NCBI GenBank assembly: GCA_018672475.1
Contig: JABHFS010000170.1
Coordinates: 1 to 33,982 of the forward strand
Length of the DNA: 33,982 nt
From: Gemmatimonadota bacterium
GTDB taxonomy: Bacteria > Latescibacterota > UBA2968 > UBA8231
Reading direction: 5' to 3'
Below, piece after piece: positions 16,012 to 23,884 of this stretch. Each line of letters begins with the position of its first letter. Positions within the stretch are counted from its first letter, which is position 1. The notes beneath the pieces were generated by a model. The model ran no database searches. It was not told the DNA's origin and saw only the letters and a list, made by a program, of their open reading frames with translations. A program made the position numbers and the translations under genes.

Positions 16012-18466
16012 CGCCCTCCTTTTTTTCGCCGACGAAACGCGCTACGAGCAAACCCAACATCGCAGACACCGCATTCAACTCTATATCTTTAACTTCAAAA
16101 AAACGCTGTGGTAATACCCACTGTATGCATTCGTCACCGATACCGATACACACAGCGAGGCCAAAACTGGCCGAGTACGCCCATAACGGTCTCAAATCCA
16201 ACCTCAACGCCCTAAGCAACACATACCCCATAAGCCCATACTCCACCAAGTGCATGCGCTCCGCCGGAAACCGAGCAAATTCATCGAGCAAATAGGCATA
16301 GGCCAACGCGATCAACCCCAGGGCCAAACAAGCCCGCAAACGACGGCCATCGGCCCGGCGCCAGATGGCCAGGACAAACCCGACGCCCGCGACCACGACG
16401 ACGGCGATGCCGAGATAGCGGACCGAACCCTGCGTGTATCCGGATAGCATACCCCAAACCTGGGGCAGTACAGGTATCGTGCTATAGACAAAGGCGACAT
16501 ACCCCACAACGCAGACCCAGGCCTTACTGCGCTCCTTGCCCATGCGATCATAAACCGGCGCCATTACCCCCGCAAAAAGCGCCGCGATTAACGCATAAGC
16601 ACTAAGGTCAACCGCCCCTAAGGAGGCCAACAACCAATACAGGTCGCCCATTCCCCGTAATAACCCCCAGCCCAACCAGTAGCTATTCGTCAACACTCCG
16701 TTAAAAGCCGCAGGCGCCTGCAACAACAACAGGCCAAGATTAAACTCGGCTTCCCCCCCACCCGTCGCGGCCAAATGGTATTCGACCCACTCGCTTTTGG
16801 CTTCGGGCCGGTCGCGCAGATAGACCCGGAATTTCCAGGGATTATACAACACCAGCGAATTCCAAAAATTGGCCTGAAACGGTCCGTATACCGGCGCCGA
16901 ACTGGACTCTGTAATCTCTCCCGCCAGATGATACGTCCCGACCCCCACATCGTATTCGATCGCGTAATCACCAACCGACGGCCCCGTCCAATGCAGCTTT
17001 ACCACATGATCGGCGCCTTGGTACTCTAAGGTGTCGCCGTCTTGCGGGAACAGGATTTCCGGTACGCCCAGCCAGATGGCCGTATCCGGTTCTGCCGCGA
17101 CGGTCGCCGGTTCGCGATACGATCTAGGCTGGGCATAAAGTACCCACTCATTGAGCATCGAACGCAGACTGTCGGCCACCACCGGATAGCGCTCAATGGC
17201 ATTATCCAATTCCAACGAATCCGTCACTAGATCGTATAGTTCATAACTCCCGTCCCAAACATTGTCGATCAGTTTCCAGCGCTCGGTACGCACCGCGCGA
17301 ATACGCCGCCGGTACTGGTCCGCATCGGCGGTATAACCGCCGGATGAGCTCTCGAAGTAGAGCGGTTTAGCTTTCCAGGGGCGTCTCTCAATAAGCGGCA
17401 GGAGGGAATGCCCTTGCGCTTGCGGTGGAACAGGGATGTCCGCCAATTCCAATAACGTCGGCATAATATCTATGCCCTGAACCTCTTCACTGACGATGCG
17501 GCCGGCCGGCAACCTTCCGGGCAGGCGCATCAACAAGGGAATGCGCGTTATTTCATCATATAGACGGGCTTCCTTAAAAGTCGAGATATGCCCAACGAGA
17601 TCGCGATCGAGTAACTCCTCTCCGTGATCGGCGCTAACAACCAGCACGGTATTGCTGTCCAAACCCGTTTTGGCCAACGTGCGCCGCAAGCGCCCGAAGA
17701 ACTCTGTGTCGAGGCGCCGAATCTCCGCATCATAGAGCGCCTCGACCCAGGGCCGGTCGCGGGCGGCAAAGTCGATATTTCCACGCTCGATCATCACATT
17801 GCGTTTGACCATCGCAATTTTCTCGCGCGCGATAAACCGCTTAAAGACGCTATACAAAGGCATCGAGGAAGCGAAGGCACCGGGCATGAACATCGATTCG
17901 TACGGTTCACCAGCCGCATAGGGCAGGTGCAAGTCGCGGTAGTGATAATAAAGGAAAAAGGGACGCGCCGGGTCGGCTTCTTCCTCTAACCAGTGAAAAA
18001 GGATCTCGTCGCCGTTGTGGATTAATTCGTTGCGACGGGCATACTTCGTAAAACCCAGATTTTCAAAGTTTGGGATCTCAGTGAGGAAAAATATATCAGG
18101 GGCCTCATAACCCGCCTTTGCCAGCACGTCCGGCAGGGTCTCAACGCCCGGATGGAGACGCTGCCCGCGAATATCGACAGCGTGGGTCGGCGCATAGAGC
18201 GAGGTGAGAATTGAAATCAACCCAGGGGTAGTCCACCCCGAGCTGCTAAAGGCCTGTTTGAAAAACACGCCCTCACTCGCCAGCGTATCCAAATGGGGGC
18301 TGGTATCCAATGGGTACCCGTAATAGCCCAAGTGGTCCGGCCGGAAGGTGTCGACCGTTACGAGCAGAATATTGGGCCTGCCCGATGCGGCCCCCTGTGC
18401 AGGAGCCAGCAAGAACGGCAAGATCGCCGCGAGTACGAGACCGACCATCCGCAAGCTATTTGACAT
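15998..18466 (-). CDS. Sulfatase-fold hydrolase/transferase fused to VanZ-like membrane domain
   Basis: An 822-aa three-part protein. After a signal peptide (about 1-28) comes an alkaline-phosphatase/sulfatase-fold domain (about 30-450): metal ligand Asp39 in LLVTVDT, the nucleophile region WTTPGLISILTS, and Asp280-His281 in SADHGEEL. The sulfatase Cys-X-Pro-Ser-Arg signature is replaced by Thr79-Thr80-Pro81-Gly-Leu. A threonine nucleophile fits phosphatases and phosphoglycerol or phosphoethanolamine transferases better than formylglycine sulfatases. A beta-rich domain follows (about 465-565). The last 230 residues hold several membrane helices ending in a VanZ-like domain with His739, EYG at 742-744, GDE at 777-779 and Asp794/Asn798. 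I start at ATG 18466 with AGGTGAT upstream. A role in adding or removing a charged group on the glycan is inferred. Confidence 0.85.
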   Translation of the reverse strand: MSNSLRMVGLVLAAILPFLLAPAQGAASGRPNILLVTVDTFRPDHLGYYGYPLDTSPHLDTLASEGVFFKQAFSSSGWTTPGLISILTSLYAPTHAVDIRGQRLHPGVETLPDVLAKAGYEAPDIFFLTEIPNFENLGFTKYARRNELIHNGDEILFHWLEEEADPARPFFLYYHYRDLHLPYAAGEPYESMFMPGAFASSMPLYSVFKRFIAREKIAMVKRNVMIERGNIDFAARDRPWVEALYDAEIRRLDTEFFGRLRRTLAKTGLDSNTVLVVSADHGEELLDRDLVGHISTFKEARLYDEITRIPLLMRLPGRLPAGRIVSEEVQGIDIMPTLLELADIPVPPQAQGHSLLPLIERRPWKAKPLYFESSSGGYTADADQYRRRIRAVRTERWKLIDNVWDGSYELYDLVTDSLELDNAIERYPVVADSLRSMLNEWVLYAQPRSYREPATVAAEPDTAIWLGVPEILFPQDGDTLEYQGADHVVKLHWTGPSVGDYAIEYDVGVGTYHLAGEITESSSAPVYGPFQANFWNSLVLYNPWKFRVYLRDRPEAKSEWVEYHLAATGGGEAEFNLGLLLLQAPAAFNGVLTNSYWLGWGLLRGMGDLYWLLASLGAVDLSAYALIAALFAGVMAPVYDRMGKERSKAWVCVVGYVAFVYSTIPVLPQVWGMLSGYTQGSVRYLGIAVVVVAGVGFVLAIWRRADGRRLRACLALGLIALAYAYLLDEFARFPAERMHLVEYGLMGYVLLRALRLDLRPLWAYSASFGLAVCIGIGDECIQWVLPQRFFEVKDIELNAVSAMLGLLVARFVGEKKEGDGRA

Positions 18467-18543
18467 TAGATCGATCACCTTGCAATCCCAGTGCAGACGG
18501 GGCACAAAAAAGGATTCTCCCGCGCAATATTATAAGATCATCT

Positions 18544-19563
18544 TTAGGCAAATTCCGGGTCCCGCATTTCAATCCAAACCACACCGGCGATCAGCAACCC
18601 ACCACCTAAAAGAAAAAAAAGTAAACCCGCTTCATCTTCCATATGCCGATAGGCGCCCAAACCAAAGATGGAGGTGATACAACACGTCACGGCGTTTATT
18701 TGGCCATGGCTCCACCCCAACCGGCCCAATCGTTGGTAGAGGTGTTTGCGGTGAGCTTCAATTACATTTTCTCCTCGCAACAAACGCCGGGTTAACGTAT
18801 AACAGACATCAAAAAAATAAAACGCCAAGACCGATGAAAAAACCCATAGCGGTAAACCGGCGCGTGCACCCAAGACGCCGAACGCGGCGATGGTAAAACC
18901 GATAAACAGCGATCCCACATCCCCCATAAAAATCCGTGCCGGAGGGACATTAAAAACCAGAAAACCACCAACTGCACCCGCCAGGATCCACGTCATCGCG
19001 GCGACTGGACTACCGATAGCGCCAAAGATTAACCCCATCCAGCAACAAGCGCATATCGTCTGCAGTGCACTCAACCCGTCTATGCCGTCCATAAAATTAA
19101 AGGCGTTGCAGAGAAAGACAAACCACAAAACCGTTAGCGGCCACCCCCACCACCACAAAGTCACTTCGCCCACCCCCGGCAAGACTAGCCCCTCGAAATG
19201 CGGTCCCCAACCGAGCCAGACCGCGACGGCGAGCAAGAGCAATATCGTTTTTTCCCCCGGCCGCATCGGGCGCACCACATCGTCGATGACGGCGAGCAAG
19301 AGCAACGCGGTCGCCCCCAACAATCCCCACCACTCCACCCCGGACCACACACCCTCCCAGACCGCGACGGCCCCACCGGCCCAAAAACCCGCGACAATGC
19401 CGATTCCTCCGGCCGTCGGCGTCGGCCGCTTATGCGCACTGCGCACATTGGGCCGGTCGAGCCAATCGAAACGACGAGTAACCGACAAAACGATCCGAGT
19501 GACCGCCGCACCCACCACTAAAGCGCACAACACGGCAATCACCATAGGCCCCATCGCGACCAT
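18544..19563 (-). CDS. WecA/WbpL-like polyprenyl-phosphate sugar-1-phosphate transferase
   Basis: An integral membrane enzyme of the MraY/WecA superfamily (GT4 PF00953). It puts a sugar-1-phosphate from a UDP-sugar onto undecaprenyl phosphate and so starts the glycan chain. About ten helices are seen in 339 aa. Catalytic loops are intact: HKRPTPTAGG, the Asp94-Asp95 pair in VIDDVVRP, NAFNFMDGIDGLSA (Asn153, Asp159, Asp162), FMGDVGSLFIGF, and a C-terminal EAHRKHLYQRL, the basic loop of WecA/WbpL types. Context with glycosyltransferases and a short SDR recalls WbpL-type clusters. I start at ATG 19563, four bases after the SDR stop with GGGGGAT upstream. The in-frame region up to 19800 lies within the SDR gene and is rejected. 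Confidence 0.9.
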   Translation of the reverse strand: MVAMGPMVIAVLCALVVGAAVTRIVLSVTRRFDWLDRPNVRSAHKRPTPTAGGIGIVAGFWAGGAVAVWEGVWSGVEWWGLLGATALLLLAVIDDVVRPMRPGEKTILLLLAVAVWLGWGPHFEGLVLPGVGEVTLWWWGWPLTVLWFVFLCNAFNFMDGIDGLSALQTICACCWMGLIFGAIGSPVAAMTWILAGAVGGFLVFNVPPARIFMGDVGSLFIGFTIAAFGVLGARAGLPLWVFSSVLAFYFFDVCYTLTRRLLRGENVIEAHRKHLYQRLGRLGWSHGQINAVTCCITSIFGLGAYRHMEDEAGLLFFLLGGGLLIAGVVWIEMRDPEFA

Positions 19564-19567
19564 ACCG

Positions 19568-20413
19568 CTATCCCCCGTATATCCTATTGAGCCCAGCAGC
19601 AAAAGCCAATGGCACATAAGCGAGATCCGTCTGCGCCTCGGCGATCGAATACGCCTTGTCTTCCTGCAGACGCAACACTTGCGCACGGTCAACCGCTGGT
19701 CGCAACCCCAGCCCCCTAGCCGCGCCCAACCCACAAAGCACCAGCCAGAGCGGTAGGTGAATTTTGAACGGACGAACGCCAATGGCAGCCCCGACGGCAT
19801 CGACGAGTGCGTCGTAACTTAGAGGCTCAAGACCAGCCAAAGCATAACTGCGATGATCGATATCAGGTTTAGCGGCAGCGGCGAGAATGGCCGCTACGAC
19901 ATCTTCGACATATACAGGTTGATGCAGATAGCAACCCTGCCCCGGGATCGGCAGAATGCGCCGGCGCCGCAAACCGGTTGCCAATCGGCTGATATTGCGA
20001 TCGTCCCCCGGGCCGTAGATCATCGACGGACGCAATAAGACCCACGGCAATTGGGATTCGAGCACCAAAGCCTCCGCCGCGACGACTTCATCGACGGTCG
20101 GATCAGGCACGAGTGAAAACCGCCGCAGCGACGAAACCAACACCAAGCGCTCAATCGTTTTATCCACGCTCTCCAGCACCGAACGCACATAACGTATCGA
20201 AGCCAGATGCAACACGATACGCGCACCGCCAAGCGCCCCACCGATCCCCTCAGAGGCCTCAAAGTCACCGCGTACGACCTCTGCGCCTAGCTGTTCCAAT
20301 GTGCCGGCGTCAGTCTCCGGCCGCACGAGGCAACGCACCGTTTCCCCCTCGGCCAGCAAGCGTCGAACAAGCAAGGATCCGGTATACCCCGTAGCTCCCG
20401 TAACCGCAATCAC
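19568..20413 (-). CDS. Atypical SDR / NAD-dependent epimerase-like protein
   Basis: A Rossmann-fold protein with the nucleotide-binding GATGYTG at residues 6-12 and GDFEAS near 49-54. VVLHLAS and LVLVSS strands and the motif PWVLLRPSMIYGPGDDR follow, placing it near nucleotide-sugar epimerases and NDUFA9-like SDRs. The catalytic Tyr-X-X-X-Lys is absent: the aligned segment reads TVDEVVAAEA. The stretch between HLAS and LVSS is about 15 residues shorter than usual. Activity as a true epimerase is therefore doubtful. The start is GTG 20413, overlapping the upstream stop in GTGA, and the gene is coupled to both neighbours. It probably modifies, binds or senses the sugar donor used by the next enzyme; 281 aa. 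Confidence 0.8.
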   Translation of the reverse strand: MIAVTGATGYTGSLLVRRLLAEGETVRCLVRPETDAGTLEQLGAEVVRGDFEASEGIGGALGGARIVLHLASIRYVRSVLESVDKTIERLVLVSSLRRFSLVPDPTVDEVVAAEALVLESQLPWVLLRPSMIYGPGDDRNISRLATGLRRRRILPIPGQGCYLHQPVYVEDVVAAILAAAAKPDIDHRSYALAGLEPLSYDALVDAVGAAIGVRPFKIHLPLWLVLCGLGAARGLGLRPAVDRAQVLRLQEDKAYSIAEAQTDLAYVPLAFAAGLNRIYGG

Positions 20414-21558
20414 GATGAAACCCTTTTGGCCTGCAGAAGCTCCTCATATAGTTCCTGTAGTTCAACTAACGCCCCCTGCAGCGAGAACTCGCGTATGGCG
20501 CGTTCTTGGCCAGCATGCCCCATCTCTCGCCGCCGAACTGGGTTGCGCAACAAAGTCGCCATAGCACCGGCAAGCGCCTGAGCATCGCCTGGTGGAACGA
20601 GTAAGCCCGTTTTTCCTCCTATCACCACTTCGGGGATGCCGCCAGTGTGGCTACCGACGACTGCCCGCCCAACCGCCATCGCTTCAACCGCGGCGAGCCC
20701 CATTCCTTCGCTCAATGATGGCAACAAAGCCAAATCACAGCCAGCCAAATAGGGACGCACATCGTCCTGAACCCCGACAAAGTGAACCTTAGCGCCCAAT
20801 CCGAGTTCGTCGGATAGCGCTTGTAATTGACTCCGCAACGGCCCGTCTCCGACCACATAAAGGCACATCGAGGGGAATTCGCCGCCGATAAAGGACATAG
20901 CCCGCAACAAGACGTCGAGCCCCTTCTCCGCGGTGTGGCTTGCCACTACCACCAAACGCGGCTCCCCTGCAAGCGGCATCGCCTCTGCTGCGGTAAAGTG
21001 CTCGATATCAATGCCATTGCGCACCACTCGATACTGCCCCTCCTCCCCCACCTCCATATCCTGCCATTGCCTAGCCACACTGCGGCTCACTGCCACCAGT
21101 GCGTCCGTCGACAAAGCCGCCCAGCGTTCACAACGGCGAAAAACCTCCGCTTTGAATGAGGCCCGGCCAATCTCATCCACCAGGCCGTGGTAGGTATGCA
21201 AGACGATCGGTACCCTAGCCTGCTTAGCCGCCATCCGCCCCAAAATGCCCGCCTTGGAAATATGGGTATGCACAATATCGTATGCCCCATTAGCTACGAT
21301 TCGGGCAATGGCCCTATATGCGTTGAAATCCGCCAGTGGATTGACCGCGCGTTGAAGGCTGGGCACTTGGTGTAAAATTAACCCCTTTTCCCGCGCTTCT
21401 TCCGATAGATCCCCCTCTCCTGGCTCGCTGCGTCCCGCTAGGACTTCAACCGCAAAACGCTGCGTATCTAGACCATTTGCCATATCGAGCACATGCCGCG
21501 GTACCCCACGCACAGCAAGACGGGTCACGATATGCAGAACACGTATTTTGACTGCCAT
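20410..21558 (-). CDS. GT4-family glycosyltransferase
   Basis: A retaining GT-B glycosyltransferase, soluble or peripheral at the cytoplasmic side, expected to add a sugar to the lipid-linked glycan. The N-terminal domain opens with VLHIVTRLAVRGVPRHVLDMA and has DIVHTHISKAGILGRMAA. The C-terminal donor domain shows VVVASHTAEKGLDVLLRAM and YVVGDGPLRSQLQ. The E-X7-E motif reads SEGMGLAAVEAMAVGRAVVGSHTGGIPEVV. Length is 382 aa. I chose ATG 21558, two bases after the GT2 stop, over an in-frame TTG two codons earlier. Its stop overlaps the following GTG. Donor and acceptor are unknown. Confidence 0.9.
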   Translation of the reverse strand: MAVKIRVLHIVTRLAVRGVPRHVLDMANGLDTQRFAVEVLAGRSEPGEGDLSEEAREKGLILHQVPSLQRAVNPLADFNAYRAIARIVANGAYDIVHTHISKAGILGRMAAKQARVPIVLHTYHGLVDEIGRASFKAEVFRRCERWAALSTDALVAVSRSVARQWQDMEVGEEGQYRVVRNGIDIEHFTAAEAMPLAGEPRLVVVASHTAEKGLDVLLRAMSFIGGEFPSMCLYVVGDGPLRSQLQALSDELGLGAKVHFVGVQDDVRPYLAGCDLALLPSLSEGMGLAAVEAMAVGRAVVGSHTGGIPEVVIGGKTGLLVPPGDAQALAGAMATLLRNPVRRREMGHAGQERAIREFSLQGALVELQELYEELLQAKRVSS

Positions 21559-21560
21559 GC

Positions 21561-22514
21561 TCAAACTCGGCGCAAGAACTGCCGGATATAGGCGGCAGAG
21601 ACACGCTGGCGGCGCATCAACTGCCTACGCCAGCGCAAAGCCGTCGGCAAATGACGGCAGGTATCAGCGAGTGCCAACAGCAAATAGGGGAAACGCCACG
21701 GCAAGCGTAACAGCAAATAGAGCCAGACCAGAGGTTCTGCCAGGATAAATGGGAGTAACACATAGGGCAATACACCGGTCGACGTATTCTTGACAAGGGT
21801 CAAATAGCGATTCTTTAATAGGTGTCGCTGCAAAAATGCAGGCTTGTCGACAAAACGCAGCCGTTCGTCCGAAGAGCCCGAGCCCACATGATGGGCTTTC
21901 GCCCCGGGCGTAAATCGCGCCTGCCAGCCCAGCAACTGGGCGCGCCAGGCCAGGTCAATATCCTCGCCGTAGCTAAAATAGGCCTCATCAAAATATTGAC
22001 CTTCGATGCGAATGTCCTCGAGCATTTCCCGACGAAAGAGGATGAGCGCGCCGCTGCAACCGAAAACAGCTTCCGCACGATCGAGGTTAGCACTGTGCTC
22101 AGTACGCATCTGCGGTCGAAGGAAAAATCCGCTATTAAGCCATTCACCCGTCCCCTGCTGAAAAACACTGCCGGTCGCAGCCCCGGCTTCGGGATATTCC
22201 GCGAGAGCCGCCAACGTGACTTCGATAAAATCGGGGGCCAAAAAAACATCGGTATTGAGAATCAGCACAAAAGGTTGTGAACAAGCGGCAATCGCCTTGT
22301 TATAGCCTGCGGCAAAACCTTCATTCGTCTCATTCAGCAGCAGGTGGACCTGATCGTAACGATCCGCGATCCATTCTGCCGAGCCATCGGTCGAACCATT
22401 GTCAACTATGACGACCTCGCGTGGAGCGCACGTCTGAGCAAAGACGCTTTCGAGACAGCGCTCGAGGTATTTCATCCCGTTCCAGTTAGCCAGGGCGACA
22501 GCGATTTCCCCCAT
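21561..22514 (-). CDS. WbbL-like family 2 glycosyltransferase (rhamnosyltransferase type)
   Basis: An inverting GT2 enzyme with the GT-A fold. The order of motifs is ANWNGMKYLERCLESVFAQ, VVIVDNGSTDGS, NEGFAAGYNKAI, LILNTDVF (the DxD-equivalent), GCSGALILFRREML and FSYGEDIDLAWRAQLLGW, which is the WbbL/RfbF rhamnosyltransferase pattern. A hydrophobic stretch (about 245-285) near the end suggests membrane association. Length is 317 aa from ATG 22514, with GGAG six bases upstream; a TTG two codons earlier is also possible. It lies immediately after the stop of the unknown membrane-anchored protein. Rhamnose as donor sugar is only a family-level guess. Confidence 0.88.
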   Translation of the reverse strand: MGEIAVALANWNGMKYLERCLESVFAQTCAPREVVIVDNGSTDGSAEWIADRYDQVHLLLNETNEGFAAGYNKAIAACSQPFVLILNTDVFLAPDFIEVTLAALAEYPEAGAATGSVFQQGTGEWLNSGFFLRPQMRTEHSANLDRAEAVFGCSGALILFRREMLEDIRIEGQYFDEAYFSYGEDIDLAWRAQLLGWQARFTPGAKAHHVGSGSSDERLRFVDKPAFLQRHLLKNRYLTLVKNTSTGVLPYVLLPFILAEPLVWLYLLLRLPWRFPYLLLALADTCRHLPTALRWRRQLMRRQRVSAAYIRQFLRRV

Positions 22515-22526
22515 CCTCAACTCCGC

Positions 22527-23801
22527 CTACAGTTCCGCCTCGACGGCGGCCTCTGCAGTCTGCACTCTGGACTTCCATTGGGCGATTTCTTTTTTAAGGA
22601 TCGCGAACTCCACGGCTATTTCCTCCCGCCGCCCCTCGGCAGACTGTGCCATCGCCTGTAGATACCGCTGGGTCGCAACAAAGAAATTCTCGCCCACCTT
22701 GTCCGCCTCACCGGCGGCCATCGCCAACTGCGCCCGTTTCCAACTCGTCCGCGCCTGCCGGTGCAAATAATTGCGCTGTATATCATTGATCTCGCGCAGA
22801 ACATTGAGTGCATCGGGCGACATCCCGACGCGCTGGCAGATCATTGCCAATAAATAAAAGGCCTGGTCCGTGTAAAACTCATGCATCTTGCGATCAATGA
22901 CCTTACGCGCAGCGGCCTGGTGGTACACTTTGCCCAAGAGCAACAAATTCTCGTTGATTGCCTTCGCAAAGTTGTCGGTGCGCGCTATCTTGGCACGCAG
23001 GTGACCCTCATGCATCGAGTCTTTCGCCTGTTGGCGCGCTAATGCGAGTCTACGCTCAACCCTCAAATAACGGTCCATAACCGCCGCCTCAAGCGTGCGC
23101 ACGTGCTCATCGAGCCACCTTACAGAATCACCGCCGCCCTGCTGCTCAATCGCTTCGAGCATCGTATACATGCGCAAGAGCTTCTTAAAGAAGTTGCCCA
23201 TAAAGGCCTCTTCTACATTTTCTATCCCCTCAGACTCTTCCTGCTCCTTGTAAAGGGCCTGAGCCATATTATCCTTGACGCCCCTGAGCAGCATTCTCTC
23301 GGTATTATCCTTCGCCACAAGAACGGAAGTCGCTTGACCAATGAAGTAGCGCGGATCTTGCGGCAGGATTTTCTTCGAAGCCTTTTGCGCGCTCTTGTAT
23401 TGGGCTGTGCGTTTTTGTCCCAACCCCAAATATTCGTCAAAAAATAGATCCAGATCAGCTTCCGTGCGAATAAACCGCATATATTGCGCGAGCCATTCTT
23501 GATTTAACTCTGTCGGCGTTTTTTTGATGCGGGCGATCAGTACGCGGGTCGTCTGCTGGCGCAACTCTGCGGGGGTAGGCGGCTCTTTTTCAACAACTGG
23601 AGGCGGTTGGAATTTCTCGGCCGCAGCGGGACGCCGTTTAGCCTTAGACGGTTTACGGGCGGATGCCTCGACGGCAACCTTGGGCTTTTTCCCCGTCTCG
23701 TCTTCCTTTGTAAAAGCTATAATACCGCCAACTAGGGCGATACCGATACACAATACGCCAATAGCAAGGGGAATAATCGGACTGAATTTTCTTGGGCTCA
23801 T
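22527..23801 (-). CDS. Membrane-anchored helical protein of unknown function
   Basis: A 424-aa protein without a family I recognise. It has one N-terminal membrane helix (about residues 8-30, IPLAIGVLCIGIALVGGIIAF). A linker rich in Lys, Pro and Ala (about 33-75) follows. The rest is a long, mostly helical, charged region that could be TPR-like but shows no clean repeat. The anchor with short basic start suggests a periplasmic or extracytoplasmic bulk. It is the first gene of the glycan operon, seven bases before the GT2 start, and is divergent from mpl across an 83-base gap. A scaffold or chain-length role in glycan assembly is possible but unsupported by any motif. Confidence 0.8.
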   Translation of the reverse strand: MSPRKFSPIIPLAIGVLCIGIALVGGIIAFTKEDETGKKPKVAVEASARKPSKAKRRPAAAEKFQPPPVVEKEPPTPAELRQQTTRVLIARIKKTPTELNQEWLAQYMRFIRTEADLDLFFDEYLGLGQKRTAQYKSAQKASKKILPQDPRYFIGQATSVLVAKDNTERMLLRGVKDNMAQALYKEQEESEGIENVEEAFMGNFFKKLLRMYTMLEAIEQQGGGDSVRWLDEHVRTLEAAVMDRYLRVERRLALARQQAKDSMHEGHLRAKIARTDNFAKAINENLLLLGKVYHQAAARKVIDRKMHEFYTDQAFYLLAMICQRVGMSPDALNVLREINDIQRNYLHRQARTSWKRAQLAMAAGEADKVGENFFVATQRYLQAMAQSAEGRREEIAVEFAILKKEIAQWKSRVQTAEAAVEAEL

Positions 23802-23849
23802 TTTTTACCCTAATGTAACGTTCCTACTGTACCTTAGCAACAAATCCCC

Positions 23850-23879
23850 TTGACAGTCCCACCACCAAAACAGTATATA
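23850..23879 (+). promoter_or_regulatory. Sigma-70-type promoter of mpl, possibly leaderless
   Basis: A perfect -35 box TTGACA at 23850-23855 is followed after 18 bases by TATATA at 23874-23879. The mpl ATG begins only six bases past the -10 box, so the expected transcription start is at or within a base or two of the ATG. No Shine-Dalgarno sequence precedes the ATG. The two facts together point to a leaderless transcript. Confidence 0.65.
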
Positions 23880-23884
23880 CGGCT

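Noticed and set aside
15998..18466. Calling the sulfatase-fold protein an arylsulfatase
   Set aside because: The Cys/Ser-X-Pro-X-Arg motif needed for formylglycine formation is absent; Thr occupies the nucleophile position.
19217..19306. Two copies of ACGGCGAGCAAGAGCAA about 70 bases apart
   Set aside because: Both encode leucine-rich helix segments (LLLLAV) of the WecA-like protein with the same codons; no sign of a mobile or regulatory repeat.
18890..19756. A 288-codon open frame antisense to the WecA-like and SDR genes
   Set aside because: Low-complexity Pro/Thr/Lys reading produced by the GC-rich membrane-protein codons on the other strand, with no domain.
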